From contig SEAC01000023.1 of assembly GCA_004173235.1 (NCBI GenBank), forward strand, positions 1-64,000: a DNA stretch of 64,000 nucleotides. The letters are read 5' to 3'. The notes beneath the pieces were generated by a model, which worked only from the letters and a program-made list of their open reading frames with translations, had not been told where the DNA came from and made no database searches. Positions 8,679 to 18,206 of this stretch are shown in pieces. Each line of letters starts with the position of its first letter. The stretch's first letter is position 1. Position numbers and translations under genes: made by a program. This DNA is from Chitinophagaceae bacterium (lineage in GTDB: Bacteria; Bacteroidota; Bacteroidia; Chitinophagales; Chitinophagaceae).

Positions 8679-8711
8679 AAAAAGCAGCAGCCCCGCGGGT
8701 AACTGCTGCTT
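8679..8711 (-). terminator. Intrinsic terminator downstream of the sortase gene
   Basis: On the minus strand AGCAGCAG, a GC-rich loop and CTGCTGCT are followed by TTTTTT. It lies about 20 bp past the stop codon at 8732. Confidence 0.85.
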
Positions 8712-8731
8712 TGCTTTCAAGGATGGGCGGC

Positions 8732-11700
8732 CTAACGCATCAGGTACATTTTGCCGTAGCCCTTGTTGAAATACTTGTCGGTCTTCTCGCCCGAATTCGT
8801 GTTGGTGAACTTTTCCAGCGACTGCCCATTGAGGTTCGTGATCACGCGGTACAGGTATACGCCGTTGCCCAGCTTCTGGCCATACTGGTCGGTGCCATCC
8901 CATTTGAACTCGGTGATGTTGGTTCCGATGTGCAGCGGGCCCAGCTCCTCCTTCGTGATGTCGCGCACCACCTTGCCGGTAACGGTGAGGATCTGGATGC
9001 GGAGGTTTTGAGGCACTTCCGAGCCGGTGATGGTGAACACGAACGCGGTGGACGTGGTGAACGGGTTGGGGTAGTTGAGCATGTTGGAGATCATCGCTTT
9101 GTTGATCACCTGGAATGCGATCTTGTACTCCATCCGGCCCGCGCCGTTGCCGCTCTTGTCTTTACCCGAAACCACCAGTTGGTATTGACCGTCTTCGAGG
9201 AAGTTGGGCTTGAAGCGCACCATCGCCTGGTTGCTGTTGCCCGAAGTGGCAGGCTCAAAGCGGAGCGTATCGTTGTCGAATGCATATTGGCGCGTTACAC
9301 CGTTCGGATCGATCACCTGCACCGTCACCAGCGACGTGTCGTCGAGGAGGCGGTATTTGGCTTCATCCTTCAACCGGATGTCGATTGACGGGCGTGCCGA
9401 AACGATATCGTCGTTGAGGATGTGGCGGTTGTCGAAAGTGACATCCAGCAGCGGGTTGAGCGAGTCGCCGCGCACATAGAAATTCTTGTAGATAAAGTTG
9501 TTGAAGTGATAGAGCTCCGGCTGGTCGTTGTCGGGGTTCACATCCACGTAGAGCGTGTTGGCACCCACCAGGCGGCGTGTATCGACGGGGAAGCGCACGT
9601 GGAGGGTGTCGCCCGCTACCAGCGGCTTGAAGCGTCCAAGCGTCAGCACGGTTGCCACGTTGTTGCGGTCGGTCACGATGGCTTTTACCAGCAGGCTGTC
9701 GAAGGGCACTTCGCTCACGTTCTTGAAGGCTAGCTTGAAGTCGATCGGTTCGCCCACTTCGAAAGTATCGCGCATGTTGAACAGCAGGTTTGGAGCGATG
9801 GCACCCTCCGCCCGCGGCGAGTAGTAGAGGCGCCAGTAATTTAGCTGGTAAGGCGTGTAGTTGGCCGTGTCGGTCGTTTGCATCTGCAGCTTGATGTAGG
9901 GATACACCGAAGCATCGATGCCCGATACGTCCACATCGTTCTGTCCCGGGCGAATGCCGGTGATCAGGGTGTCTACCGTGTTGTCGATCTTCACACCGAG
10001 CACGCGCAGCTGCACCGTGTCCGGTCGCGCTTCCAACGAGGATCCGGCCCACTTCATGTTCTTCCAGCGTGCCGCCGGTCCAAACAGAGGGCTCGTGATG
10101 CTGCCCGTGGAGTCGCTCGAGGGCGCGAGCGCGGTCATGCTCATCACGTCGAACGCGCCTACAGACAGTCCTTGCACGGGAACGAACGTGGTGCTGTTCT
10201 TTTTGAATACGAATGCGAACACGCGCTTGCGGTTCATGGAGTCGATCAGGGTGAAGCCGGCGTTGCGCAGCACGTCGTAGAAGGTGTTGCCAACGCCCTG
10301 GGTCGCCTGGTCGGCCATCCAGTTGGCCACGTAGTTGCCGCCCGGCGACACGTCGCGAAGGATGTAGCGCACCACGATGTAGTCGCCATCGGCCTGCGCG
10401 TTTACAAAATCACGTGCCTTGCGGCGACCCGAAGTATCGTCATTGTATTGGAACGTATAAACGCGCTTGGGGCTACCGCAAACGGTGTTGCTGCCAAAGG
10501 TGCCCGCGGTGTTGGGCGGCGCATTGAACTTAGGCCTGAAGGTGCGCCCGTTGAACACGTTGATGGCGAAGCCCACCTGGCAAACGTTGCGGATGTACGA
10601 GTCGCCGTCCACGTTCACCACCATGTCGCCTTCCTGCGTAGTAGCACCCGTGGCACCGAAAGTGCCGTTGCGGATATATAGTTCGTGATCGACCTGGTTG
10701 AACTGGAAGAGGCGGGAAGACGCGTCGATGCGCATCCGCTGATAATCCGAATAAGTATGCTGGAAGTAGTGCGACTGGTTGAAGCCGGTGTCGCTGCCTG
10801 CCATGTAGAGGAAGGAAGCGCCTGTCCACTTGGGAGTGCCGGTGGCGGGAATCTCCGCCACGCGCCAGTAATACACGCGATTGTCCTGGTACGAAACGGT
10901 CGGCTGGAATTCGATCACGCCGCCCGGAGCGGAGAGGTTCGTCGTTACTTTCAGGGGCGAGTCAAAATGCTCTGTGGTATCGAGTTCCATCCGGTAGTTG
11001 CGTACTGCCGCAAAAGGGTTAGCGGTGGATGCCACGAACTTCATATTCGGACGCTGTACGATGGCGTAGTTATACGGATACACCGGGCGTGCCTCGTCTT
11101 CATAAATAAATACGTCCTTGGTGATGTTGTTGTTGGTCTCGAATTTTTCGTCGATCAGGTTGTCAGGATCAACGGTAACGGTGATGCGGTTGAGGCCCTT
11201 GTCGCGGTTTGGATCGATGTGGAGGTCGAGACCAATGGAGTCGATATAGCGGATGCCGGGAAGTGTATCGCGATACACCACCTGCGTGCCGCCGTTGTTT
11301 GGAAACTCGCGCTTCACTTCCACAACTACCGGTTGGTTGATGGCACGGCCAAGATTGATAATCTGCGCGGTGAGGTGGAAGTTGGGATCGGCCACCGACA
11401 CGAAACCGGGCGATACGCGCACCAGCTGGTCTTCGATGGCGTGGTCGGGTTTGTCGTGCGGGTTGAGGCGCAGCATCGGGTCGCCATTGAGGTTCGACTC
11501 CTCCGCCGTTGCGCGTGCATAAAAGTCGCCTTCGGTATACACGTCAAACAGGTCGGAGATCGTCTTCACCATGATGGCGCCAATAGGCTCGCCATACATA
11601 TGATCGCTCACGTTGGCATAAAAGGGACGCGACAGGTTTTGCAGGTAGTCGGTTATTCCGAAGTGGCTCGATGCAATGAAACCGATGGAGCCGCGGTTGG

Positions 11701-13783
11701 GCGCCAGCGTGTACTGCTCCGATATGGTCTCGAGCGCATTGAGGCGTGTGGGGTTCAGGTTGTAAACGTTGCCCACGTTGCATCCGAGCGCCACAAACAA
11801 CGGGTACTTGCCCAGGTTGTTGTATTGATCGGGGTTATTGAGGTTGTATTCGAGGTGGCTCGATGCCGAGTGACCGAAATAGGTGATCATCGAGATGCCT
11901 TCCGCAAACAGCCGGTCGAGCTCTCCATTGTTGATCTGCTCGATGGTATTGGGACTGTTCTTAATGAAGGTGGTCACTTTGGCGCCGTAAAGCGTATCCG
12001 AAATGATCTGCTTCAGCTGGTCGAGGTAGACCGAAAGCGTGGACAGCAGCCCGGGCTCCGTGGATCCGGCGAGGTGCACGATGTTCTTCATCCAGGCCTT
12101 ATCTGCGATGATAGGCGACTGGAAGCGCTGCGCACTTTCAAACTGCTTCATCTTGGCGAGGTAGTTGGCCACCTCCGCTCCGGTTACCACCGAAAGACGT
12201 CCGGTGGGCGTGTGCGGGCGGCTCGAGCCGAAGTCGGCCGAAAGAAGGTTGTCGGAAGCCGGGTAACCCCAGGTGGGCACGAGGTTCAACTGGGATACAG
12301 AAGGAGTGTTCTCTCCTACCCGCGCCTGGTTATATACCACCCCCTTGCCGATGATGAACAGTGCTTTCGGAGTCACCGGGAAGTTGTTGCGTGCATAACG
12401 CACAAAGTTGGCCACGGCCAGCGGGTGCATCTTGATGCCATAGCCGAACTGGTCTACCAGGTCCTGGATCATATACACCTTGGCATCGTAGCTGCCGCCA
12501 TCCGTAGAAGCACGGTACGCGCGGTAGTCCTCGATGGGGTTGGTACCGTTGGGGCCCGCCGTCAGAACAGGGTTGCTGATGATGAGGTAATCGGCTGCGA
12601 ACTGGGGAAGCGCATAGTTGGTGAAGGTGCGCGACTGCAGGGCGGAGACTGCGCGAGCCTGGCTGCCATCGCCACGCACGAGCACCAGCTTGCGCTCATC
12701 GGCCGATGGGGGAAGCACAAAGCGATACTGCCCCGATACGTCCACGTTGGCAACAAGGCGAAGACCGTTCGTAAGATCATACAACACGGGAGCGCCGCTG
12801 CCGATGCTGAAGTTGGTTACCTGGATGTACTGGCCGACAGCTGTCGCCGGCATCGTGAACTCGAAGCTCGTCGCGCCTCCGAAGTTGAACTGGCGCGGGT
12901 AGGTGAGTTCGTATTTATGGATCACGAGACGATCGCTGGCGTACGTGGTGATGTTACTTACGCTGACCTGTGCGGTGCCAGCGGTAAGCAGGTTGATCGA
13001 AACATTGGCGCTATCCACCAGGTCGTTGAAATAGTTGACCGGCCCGCCCATTACGCTGTCGCCATTGATGGTAACACGGTAGTTGCGCGGGTTGGTGGCA
13101 GTGCCCGAAAGCGCGATGTAGAACTTCGGCTGCGGTGCCGCGCCGGCGTATGCAAACAGGTTGGTAAAGGAGTTGGTGTTGGTGCCGTTCGTTACAACGT
13201 TGGGTGAAGTCCAACCTTCGCCGCGATCGTAGCTCGACGAATACATATAGTCGCCAACGTTGACCGCATAGCCGTTGCTGATCTGATCTTTAAAATAGCG
13301 ACCGACCGTATACATAAAATACGGCTGCGGGCTGAGCGACGTGCCTACTACGTTGTTGGCTGTTGTTGCCAGCCGCTTGTTGGGGCCGCCGGGGTTTACG
13401 GTGAGGAAGAAGGTAGCCGTGTCCGTTTCGAGGCTCCACTTGCGCGAAAGCTGGTAGCGCGAATCGCGGTACAGGAGGGAGTCGGGAACGCCATCGTTCA
13501 TCTCACCCCAGAACTCGATGAAATCGGAGGTGCCGAGCGTGCCACTGGCCACCGATGTGTACAGGGGTACTTCGTGTCCGTTGCGCCATAGCTGGAAATC
13601 CTGGGCAGGTGCCGCAGCGAGCCCGGCGGCCTGCAGCGTGCTTTGTGGGATCCGGTAGACTCCGGTAGCGCCGACCTTGAATTTGTAGTAGGTCTTGCTA
13701 TGGTCGATCCACTCGTTATAGTATGATTGCCCAAAGGCCGAAAGGCCCATAAGCATCAGTAAACCCAGTAGAACTTTTTTCAT
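8732..13783 (-). CDS. Gingipain-type (C25) peptidase, probable type IX secretion sortase PorU2
   Basis: A 1683-residue exported protein with signal peptide MKKVLLGLLMLMGLSAFGQ. The C25 peptidase domain carries a likely catalytic His in YFGHSASSHLEY (about residue 638) and Cys in ALGCNVGN (about residue 668). Ig-like CARDB-type domains follow. The C-terminal domain (NYPNPF..., DGTDQYGQKLGNGVYLYRV) has the FlgD-like fold that ends PorU proteins. Such sortases cleave the C-terminal signal of type IX cargo at the outer membrane. The length well exceeds classical PorU (about 1100-1200 residues) and fits the larger PorU2 group. It lies 30 bp downstream of a PorV/PorQ-family gene and is closed by a terminator. 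Confidence 0.85.
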   Translation of the reverse strand: MKKVLLGLLMLMGLSAFGQSYYNEWIDHSKTYYKFKVGATGVYRIPQSTLQAAGLAAAPAQDFQLWRNGHEVPLYTSVASGTLGTSDFIEFWGEMNDGVPDSLLYRDSRYQLSRKWSLETDTATFFLTVNPGGPNKRLATTANNVVGTSLSPQPYFMYTVGRYFKDQISNGYAVNVGDYMYSSSYDRGEGWTSPNVVTNGTNTNSFTNLFAYAGAAPQPKFYIALSGTATNPRNYRVTINGDSVMGGPVNYFNDLVDSANVSINLLTAGTAQVSVSNITTYASDRLVIHKYELTYPRQFNFGGATSFEFTMPATAVGQYIQVTNFSIGSGAPVLYDLTNGLRLVANVDVSGQYRFVLPPSADERKLVLVRGDGSQARAVSALQSRTFTNYALPQFAADYLIISNPVLTAGPNGTNPIEDYRAYRASTDGGSYDAKVYMIQDLVDQFGYGIKMHPLAVANFVRYARNNFPVTPKALFIIGKGVVYNQARVGENTPSVSQLNLVPTWGYPASDNLLSADFGSSRPHTPTGRLSVVTGAEVANYLAKMKQFESAQRFQSPIIADKAWMKNIVHLAGSTEPGLLSTLSVYLDQLKQIISDTLYGAKVTTFIKNSPNTIEQINNGELDRLFAEGISMITYFGHSASSHLEYNLNNPDQYNNLGKYPLFVALGCNVGNVYNLNPTRLNALETISEQYTLAPNRGSIGFIASSHFGITDYLQNLSRPFYANVSDHMYGEPIGAIMVKTISDLFDVYTEGDFYARATAEESNLNGDPMLRLNPHDKPDHAIEDQLVRVSPGFVSVADPNFHLTAQIINLGRAINQPVVVEVKREFPNNGGTQVVYRDTLPGIRYIDSIGLDLHIDPNRDKGLNRITVTVDPDNLIDEKFETNNNITKDVFIYEDEARPVYPYNYAIVQRPNMKFVASTANPFAAVRNYRMELDTTEHFDSPLKVTTNLSAPGGVIEFQPTVSYQDNRVYYWRVAEIPATGTPKWTGASFLYMAGSDTGFNQSHYFQHTYSDYQRMRIDASSRLFQFNQVDHELYIRNGTFGATGATTQEGDMVVNVDGDSYIRNVCQVGFAINVFNGRTFRPKFNAPPNTAGTFGSNTVCGSPKRVYTFQYNDDTSGRRKARDFVNAQADGDYIVVRYILRDVSPGGNYVANWMADQATQGVGNTFYDVLRNAGFTLIDSMNRKRVFAFVFKKNSTTFVPVQGLSVGAFDVMSMTALAPSSDSTGSITSPLFGPAARWKNMKWAGSSLEARPDTVQLRVLGVKIDNTVDTLITGIRPGQNDVDVSGIDASVYPYIKLQMQTTDTANYTPYQLNYWRLYYSPRAEGAIAPNLLFNMRDTFEVGEPIDFKLAFKNVSEVPFDSLLVKAIVTDRNNVATVLTLGRFKPLVAGDTLHVRFPVDTRRLVGANTLYVDVNPDNDQPELYHFNNFIYKNFYVRGDSLNPLLDVTFDNRHILNDDIVSARPSIDIRLKDEAKYRLLDDTSLVTVQVIDPNGVTRQYAFDNDTLRFEPATSGNSNQAMVRFKPNFLEDGQYQLVVSGKDKSGNGAGRMEYKIAFQVINKAMISNMLNYPNPFTTSTAFVFTITGSEVPQNLRIQILTVTGKVVRDITKEELGPLHIGTNITEFKWDGTDQYGQKLGNGVYLYRVITNLNGQSLEKFTNTNSGEKTDKYFNKGYGKMYLMR

Positions 13784-13813
13784 GTGTGTGCAGTTTTGCA
13801 GGATAGGATTGGA

Positions 13814-14923
13814 TTAGCGGGACTTGCGTTTCTTATCGTTCAAGAGATCGAGCTGGAGGGAGAACACGTGTGTATACAGTGCGCTGCTCTGGTTGGCCAG
13901 GTTGGTAAATGCATAATCAATGCGCACATTCTGAAGACGGAAACCCGCACCGAGACTGGGCTGGTAGATCCACACCTTCTTCTGGTTCATCGTGTCTTTG
14001 TCGGAGAGCGCGCGCTGGAAGTTGTTGATGCCGGCACGGAGATAAACCACTTTGTTGATGTTGGCCTCGAGCCCGATGCGCGGGTCGACGTTGATGCTTT
14101 TGGACGAAATGACCGTGTTGCGCTGCCCGTCGAAGGTGAGGTCGAGGTTGGCTTCTGCCAGGAGTCCGACCTTCTTGCCCAAGGCAAATTCGCGGCCTGC
14201 GCCCAGCACCACGCGCGGTGCGGTGAGCTCGGTGCTCCGCACGGGAATGTCGTTGTTGGTGAGGTAGAGCGCTTCCTTTTCCCGCTCGCTGAACTTGAAC
14301 GACCAGGTGTTGAACGTGGTGGTAATGTCGCGGCCAGCCACGCCGAAGCGCCATTTTTTGAGCTGCATCTGCAGGCCTGCGTCGATGCCGAAGCCCCAGG
14401 CTTTTGCAAACGAGCCCACCGAGCGGTGGATGATCTTGGCATTCACGCCAAACTGCATTTTGCGGTTGCCCCGGTCTTTCAGCTTCTGCGCCAGCGAAAA
14501 AAGGAAGGCGTAGTCGGCCGAGGAAAACGAGCGGATATTATTGTAGTTGATGGTACCATCGGGCTCCACCAGGAAGAGCGTATTGGGAATGTCGTCGACA
14601 CCGAACCGGAGCGCGGTGAAGCCGAGCACGCGCTTGCCGCCCTGCATCGGGAGGGCGAGGGAAGCGTAGTCGAATTTGCCGATGCCCGAGAAGTACTCGG
14701 CGTGCATGGCGTTGATATTGGCATGCTCCACGTGGGCGAGGCCGGCCGGGTTCCAGTAGCCTGCCGTGCCATCGTTTACGGATGCTACCTGGGCACCGCC
14801 CATAGCGAGGCCGCGGGCGCCGACGCCGATATTGAGGAATTCATTGGAGTATTTGCGGAACTGCGCACCTGCAGCCACGGAAAGCAGGAGTGTGCCGCAG
14901 AGCAGCAGTCGGTAGGGATTCAT
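13814..14923 (-). CDS. PorV/PorQ-family outer-membrane protein
   Basis: A 369-residue protein with signal peptide MNPYRLLLCGTLLLSVAAGA. The block NIGVGARGLAMGGAQVASVNDGTAGYWNPAGL is characteristic of the PorV/PorQ (UPF0164, FadL-like barrel) family; alternating amphipathic strands continue to the C-terminus. Family members shuttle type IX cargo to the sortase. Cotranscription with the sortase gene 30 bp downstream supports a joint role. It lacks the SRxGGMGD block I associate with canonical PorV, so I do not assign porV. A TACTTTTG box about 60 bp upstream may be its promoter. Confidence 0.85.
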   Translation of the reverse strand: MNPYRLLLCGTLLLSVAAGAQFRKYSNEFLNIGVGARGLAMGGAQVASVNDGTAGYWNPAGLAHVEHANINAMHAEYFSGIGKFDYASLALPMQGGKRVLGFTALRFGVDDIPNTLFLVEPDGTINYNNIRSFSSADYAFLFSLAQKLKDRGNRKMQFGVNAKIIHRSVGSFAKAWGFGIDAGLQMQLKKWRFGVAGRDITTTFNTWSFKFSEREKEALYLTNNDIPVRSTELTAPRVVLGAGREFALGKKVGLLAEANLDLTFDGQRNTVISSKSINVDPRIGLEANINKVVYLRAGINNFQRALSDKDTMNQKKVWIYQPSLGAGFRLQNVRIDYAFTNLANQSSALYTHVFSLQLDLLNDKKRKSR

Positions 14924-14985
14924 TCGGACGATTTTCAGTTCTTCAATAGTTTTGGAGCGGTCTTCCGCCTTACGGCAGTCATTGT

Positions 14986-14993
14986 CAAAAGTA
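14986..14993 (-). promoter_or_regulatory. -7 box of the PorV/PorQ-sortase operon
   Basis: TACTTTTG on the minus strand matches TAnnTTTG; no clear TTTG at -33 is seen. It lies about 62 bp before the start codon. Confidence 0.45.
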
Positions 14994-15078
14994 CTTTAAT
15001 TCTATTTTAATAACGAACCGGCAGGACGAAACGCACCAAAACCTCGTCATTAAGATCAAATGGCATGCCGGGGGGGAG

Positions 15079-15262
15079 ATAGTTTTCAGTTTGCGGTTTG
15101 CAGTTTACAGTTTCCGGTTTGCAGTTCCAGTTTCCGGTTTGCAGTTTCCGGTTGCAGTTTCCAGCTTGTGGTTTGTTGTTGGGCGCCCGAACCTTCGGGA
15201 ACCCTCCGGAACCCGCAGGAACCTTCCGGAACGCTCCGGAACCCTCCGAAACCTTCCTTAAC
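15079..15262. repeat. Word repeats CAGTTTNCGGTTTG and CCGGAACC(C/T)TC
   Basis: This is most of the 353-bp gap between the PorV/PorQ gene and tyrS. The first half repeats GTTTGCAGTTTCCG-type words (15079-15163). The second half repeats CCTCCGGAACC-type words (15187-15262). The GGAACC family recurs at 23442-23464 and, inverted, at 56048-56110. A related word lies inside the coding sequence at 34580-34650. Confidence 0.7.
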
Positions 15263-15264
15263 CC

Positions 15265-15272
15265 TACTTTTG
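15265..15272 (+). promoter_or_regulatory. TAnnTTTG box directly before tyrS
   Basis: TACTTTTG ends 4 nt before the tyrS ATG. If it is the -7 element, transcription would begin at or next to the start codon. No -33 TTTG is seen in the repeat upstream. Confidence 0.5.
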
Positions 15273-15276
15273 CCGC

Positions 15277-16551
15277 ATGAATCTCATCGAGGAATTGCGC
15301 TGGAGGGGAATGATCCAGGACATTATGCCGGGTACGGAAGAGCAACTGCAAAAAGAGCCGACGGCAGTTTACATTGGTTTTGATCCTACGGCCGACTCGC
15401 TCCACATCGGCTCGCTTGTGCCCATCATCCTGCTTGTGCACCTGCAGCGTGCGGGCCATAAGCCCGTTGCACTCGTAGGCGGCGCCACAGGCATGGTAGG
15501 CGACCCTTCGGGCAAAAGCGCCGAGCGCAACCTGCTCGACGAAGCAACCCTCCACCGCAATGTTGCCGGCATCAAGGCCCAGCTCGGCCGCTTCCTCGAT
15601 TTCAGCGGCAGCGGAAGCAATCCTGCTGAACTCGTAAATAATTACGACTGGTTTAAAAGCCTCGACTTCCTTGGCTTCATACGCGACGTGGGCAAGCATA
15701 TCTCCGTGAACTACATGATGGCGAAAGACAGCGTGCGCAAACGCCTCGAGGGCGATTCCGGGCTTTCCTTTACCGAATTCAGTTACCAGCTGATCCAGGG
15801 TTACGACTTTCTCTGGCTCTACCAGAATAAGGGATGCAAGGTGCAGGCCGGCGGCTCCGACCAGTGGGGCAACATCACCACGGGCACCGAGCTCATTCGC
15901 CGCAAGGCGGGTGGTGAGGCCTTCGCTTTCACTTGTCCGCTGATCAAAAAAGCAGACGGAACCAAGTTCGGCAAGACCGAAGGCGGCAACGTTTGGCTGG
16001 ATGCAGAGAAGACCACGCCCTACCAGTTCTACCAATTCTGGCTCAACGCTTCGGACGCCGACGCCGAAAGCTGGATCCGGATCTTCACCTTCCTCGACCA
16101 GCCCAGCATCGAAGGCATCATCAGCGAGCACCGCGCCGATGCATCGAAGCGGGTGCTGCAGAAGCGCCTTGCCGAAGAACTGACGGTATTCGTGCACGGG
16201 CAGGGCGAGCTGGACAAGGCGCTCGAAACGACCCAGAAATTGTTCGCCAATGCGAGCGCCCCCGCCGAAAGCCTGAGCGAGCAGGACCTCGAAAGCCTCG
16301 AGGGCATCGCGCGGATCGATTTTGACCGCGCGAAGCTGGAAGCCGGCATCGACGTGGTGAGCTTCCTCGCCGAAACGGGCATCTTCCCCAGCAAGGGCGA
16401 AGCGCGCAAGACGGTGCAGGGCGGCGGCGTGAGCATCAACCGGCATAAGGTGAGCGACATTGCGCAGGCTGTAGATGCCTCCCTCCTGCTGCATGGCAAG
16501 TACCTGCTGGTAAACAAAGGCAAGCGCAACGCCTACCTCGTGTGCTGCTGA
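15277..16551 (+). CDS. tyrS: Tyrosyl-tRNA synthetase
   Basis: A 424-residue class I synthetase charging tRNA-Tyr. The HIGH-type motif is HIGS in [14 protein letters not shown] (residues 43-46). The tyrosine site block [12 protein letters not shown] and [14 protein letters not shown] are present, and the KMSKS-type loop is KFGKTEGG, as in TyrRS1. A C-terminal S4 RNA-binding domain ([13 protein letters not shown]) completes the usual length. The ATG lies 4 nt after a TACTTTTG box. A long antisense frame across the gene is a shadow. Confidence 0.96.
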   Translation: MNLIEELRWRGMIQDIMPGTEEQLQKEPTAVYIGFDPTADSLHIGSLVPIILLVHLQRAGHKPVALVGGATGMVGDPSGKSAERNLLDEATLHRNVAGIKAQLGRFLDFSGSGSNPAELVNNYDWFKSLDFLGFIRDVGKHISVNYMMAKDSVRKRLEGDSGLSFTEFSYQLIQGYDFLWLYQNKGCKVQAGGSDQWGNITTGTELIRRKAGGEAFAFTCPLIKKADGTKFGKTEGGNVWLDAEKTTPYQFYQFWLNASDADAESWIRIFTFLDQPSIEGIISEHRADASKRVLQKRLAEELTVFVHGQGELDKALETTQKLFANASAPAESLSEQDLESLEGIARIDFDRAKLEAGIDVVSFLAETGIFPSKGEARKTVQGGGVSINRHKVSDIAQAVDASLLLHGKYLLVNKGKRNAYLVCC

Positions 16552-16571
16552 TCGTTTATTAGCTTCGCGCT

Positions 16572-17672
16572 ATGCGAAATCGTTTACGAACCTTTTTTGT
16601 GATCGGCTCCCTTGCCGCATGGCCCGCCGCTGCGCAAACTCTTTTTGTTGGAACCTATACCCGCGGTACCGGCCGCCCGGGCATCTTCGCATACCGGTTC
16701 GATACAACGAAGGCCACCGCGCTGCTCCTCGATTCGGCACGCAGCACCAACCCATCGTTTCTCGCTCCCGGCCGCGACGGCAAAATGCTGTACTCGGTAA
16801 GCGAGCAGGGCGGCGGCAAAGGCACCGTGCAGGCCTGGCGCTTCCGCGGCGGCAAGCTCTCTTTCCTCAATGAAGTTTCCTCGGAGGGCGATGATCCCTG
16901 CTATGTAACCATCGATAAGGCGGGGCGAAACGTCATCGTTGCCAACTACAGTGGCGGCTCGCTAGCACTCTTCCCGGTAGCGCCCGATGGCGGTGTGGGC
17001 CCGGCGGAAAAGATCATTGCGCACGCAGGCTCCGGCCCCCACCGGCAGCAACAGGGTCCGCACGTGCACAGCACGGTGCTGAGCCCCGATGAAGACTACG
17101 TTCTCGCAGCCGACCTCGGCATCGACGCGGTGATATCGTATAAATACAACTCGCGGCGCAGCACGCTGTCCGACAGCAAAAAGGTCAACGCATTTGCCGC
17201 GGGCTCTGGTCCGAGGCATCTTGAATTTCACCCGAAAAAGGCCTGGGTGTACGTGCTGCAAGAATTGAGTGGAACGGTAACGGCGTGCCGCTTCCGCGCG
17301 GGCGTGCTCGATACATTTCAAACGGTGCGCCTGCTGCCCGAAGGGGCGAGCGCGCCTGCCCACAGCGCCGACATCCATGTATCGCCCGATGGCAGGTTCC
17401 TTTATGCGTCCAACCGCAATCCCACCAACCATATCGCCATCTTCGGCATCGACCCGCAAACGGGAATGCTCACGCTGCTGGGCATGCAGGATACCGGCGG
17501 TAAAGTGCCGCGCAACTTCACGATTCATCCAGGCGGCAAATGGCTGCTTGTGGGCAACCAGGACAGCGACCGAATCAACATTTTTTCGATCGATAAGAAC
17601 TCGGGATTGCTGACGGATACCGGGAAAACGATAGAGGTGCCTAGCCCTGTTTGTTTGAAGTGGGGGGAATGA
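16572..17672 (+). CDS. Lactonase-family beta-propeller protein (6-phosphogluconolactonase-like)
   Basis: A 366-residue exported protein with a signal peptide ending in WPAAAQ. The seven-bladed propeller of the YbhE/Pgl-type lactonase family shows in TLFVGTYTRGTGRPGIFAYRFD, PSFLAPGRDGKMLYSVSE, VIVANYSGGSLALFPV, GPHVHSTVLSPDEDYVLAADLG, GSGPRHLEFHPKKAWVYVLQEL and PRNFTIHPGGKWLLVGNQDSD. Cytosolic members hydrolyse 6-phosphogluconolactone; the signal peptide here suggests a periplasmic sugar lactone instead. It starts 20 bp after tyrS and may be cotranscribed. Confidence 0.87.
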   Translation: MRNRLRTFFVIGSLAAWPAAAQTLFVGTYTRGTGRPGIFAYRFDTTKATALLLDSARSTNPSFLAPGRDGKMLYSVSEQGGGKGTVQAWRFRGGKLSFLNEVSSEGDDPCYVTIDKAGRNVIVANYSGGSLALFPVAPDGGVGPAEKIIAHAGSGPHRQQQGPHVHSTVLSPDEDYVLAADLGIDAVISYKYNSRRSTLSDSKKVNAFAAGSGPRHLEFHPKKAWVYVLQELSGTVTACRFRAGVLDTFQTVRLLPEGASAPAHSADIHVSPDGRFLYASNRNPTNHIAIFGIDPQTGMLTLLGMQDTGGKVPRNFTIHPGGKWLLVGNQDSDRINIFSIDKNSGLLTDTGKTIEVPSPVCLKWGE

Positions 17673-17760
17673 GTTTAGCGAGGCTTAGGAGGGTTTAGGG
17701 GTTTGGGGTTTCTCGTTTGTCGTTTGTCGTTGGAGCGACAGGTTGAACACGAGAACTTAG

Positions 17761-18109
17761 CGTAGACCTTATTCTCTTCCTTCTTTGCGGTGATGAGCCT
17801 TCCGGGACACTTCGATGCGACCGGACATCCCGAATATCTGGACTTTCTTACCGCGAAGGAAGAAGAAAAGAAGATTGCGCGAAGGGATGCAAAGCTTAGC
17901 GTAGACCTTATTCTCTTCCTTCTTTGCGGTGATGAGCCCGCCCAACCACGGACTTTCTTACCGCGAAGGACGAAGAAAAGAAGATTGCGCGAAGGGATGC
18001 AAAGCTTAGCGTAGACCTTATTCTCTTCTTTCTTTGCGGTGATGAGCCCGCCCAACCACGGACTTTCTTACCGCGAAGGACGAAGAAAAGAAGATTGCGC
18101 GAAGGGAAC
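17761..18109. repeat. Three tandem copies of a 110-139 bp palindromic repeat
   Basis: Copies begin at 17761, 17900 and 18010, each opening with CGTAGACCTTATTCTCTT. Copies 2 and 3 are nearly identical over a 110-bp period; copy 1 has a longer centre (139 bp). Each unit contains an inverted repeat, TTCTTTGCGGT facing ACCGCGAAGGA. With flanking word repeats (CGTTTGT at 17706-17733) it fills the 533-bp gap between the convergent lactonase and serine hydrolase genes. Short frames inside are not periodic with 3 and are not taken as genes. Confidence 0.8.
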
Positions 18110-18110
18110 A

Positions 18111-18206
18111 CTTCCGACATCTGAAATCCGACTTCCGACTTCTGAAATCTCGCCGACATCTCACATCTCACATCTCACATCTAACATCTCGCATCTAACA
18201 TCCCCC
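18111..18206. repeat. Word repeat CATCTCA/CATCTAA
   Basis: Tandem CATCTGAAATC, CATCTCA and CATCTAA words run up to the stop codon of the serine hydrolase. Similar words occur near 45081-45092 and, as GATGTCTGATGT, at 60066-60096. Confidence 0.65.

Noticed and set aside
10685..13207. 840-codon open frame antisense to the sortase gene
   Set aside because: Same cause; the sortase frame has a signal peptide, catalytic motifs and a C-terminal domain.
15007..16494. 495-codon open frame antisense to tyrS
   Set aside because: tyrS motifs are complete on the plus strand; the antisense translation is not protein-like and runs into repeats.
17761..18109. Possible CRISPR or coding repeat
   Set aside because: Only three units of 110-139 bp with almost no unique spacer; the period is not a multiple of 3 and no cas genes are present.
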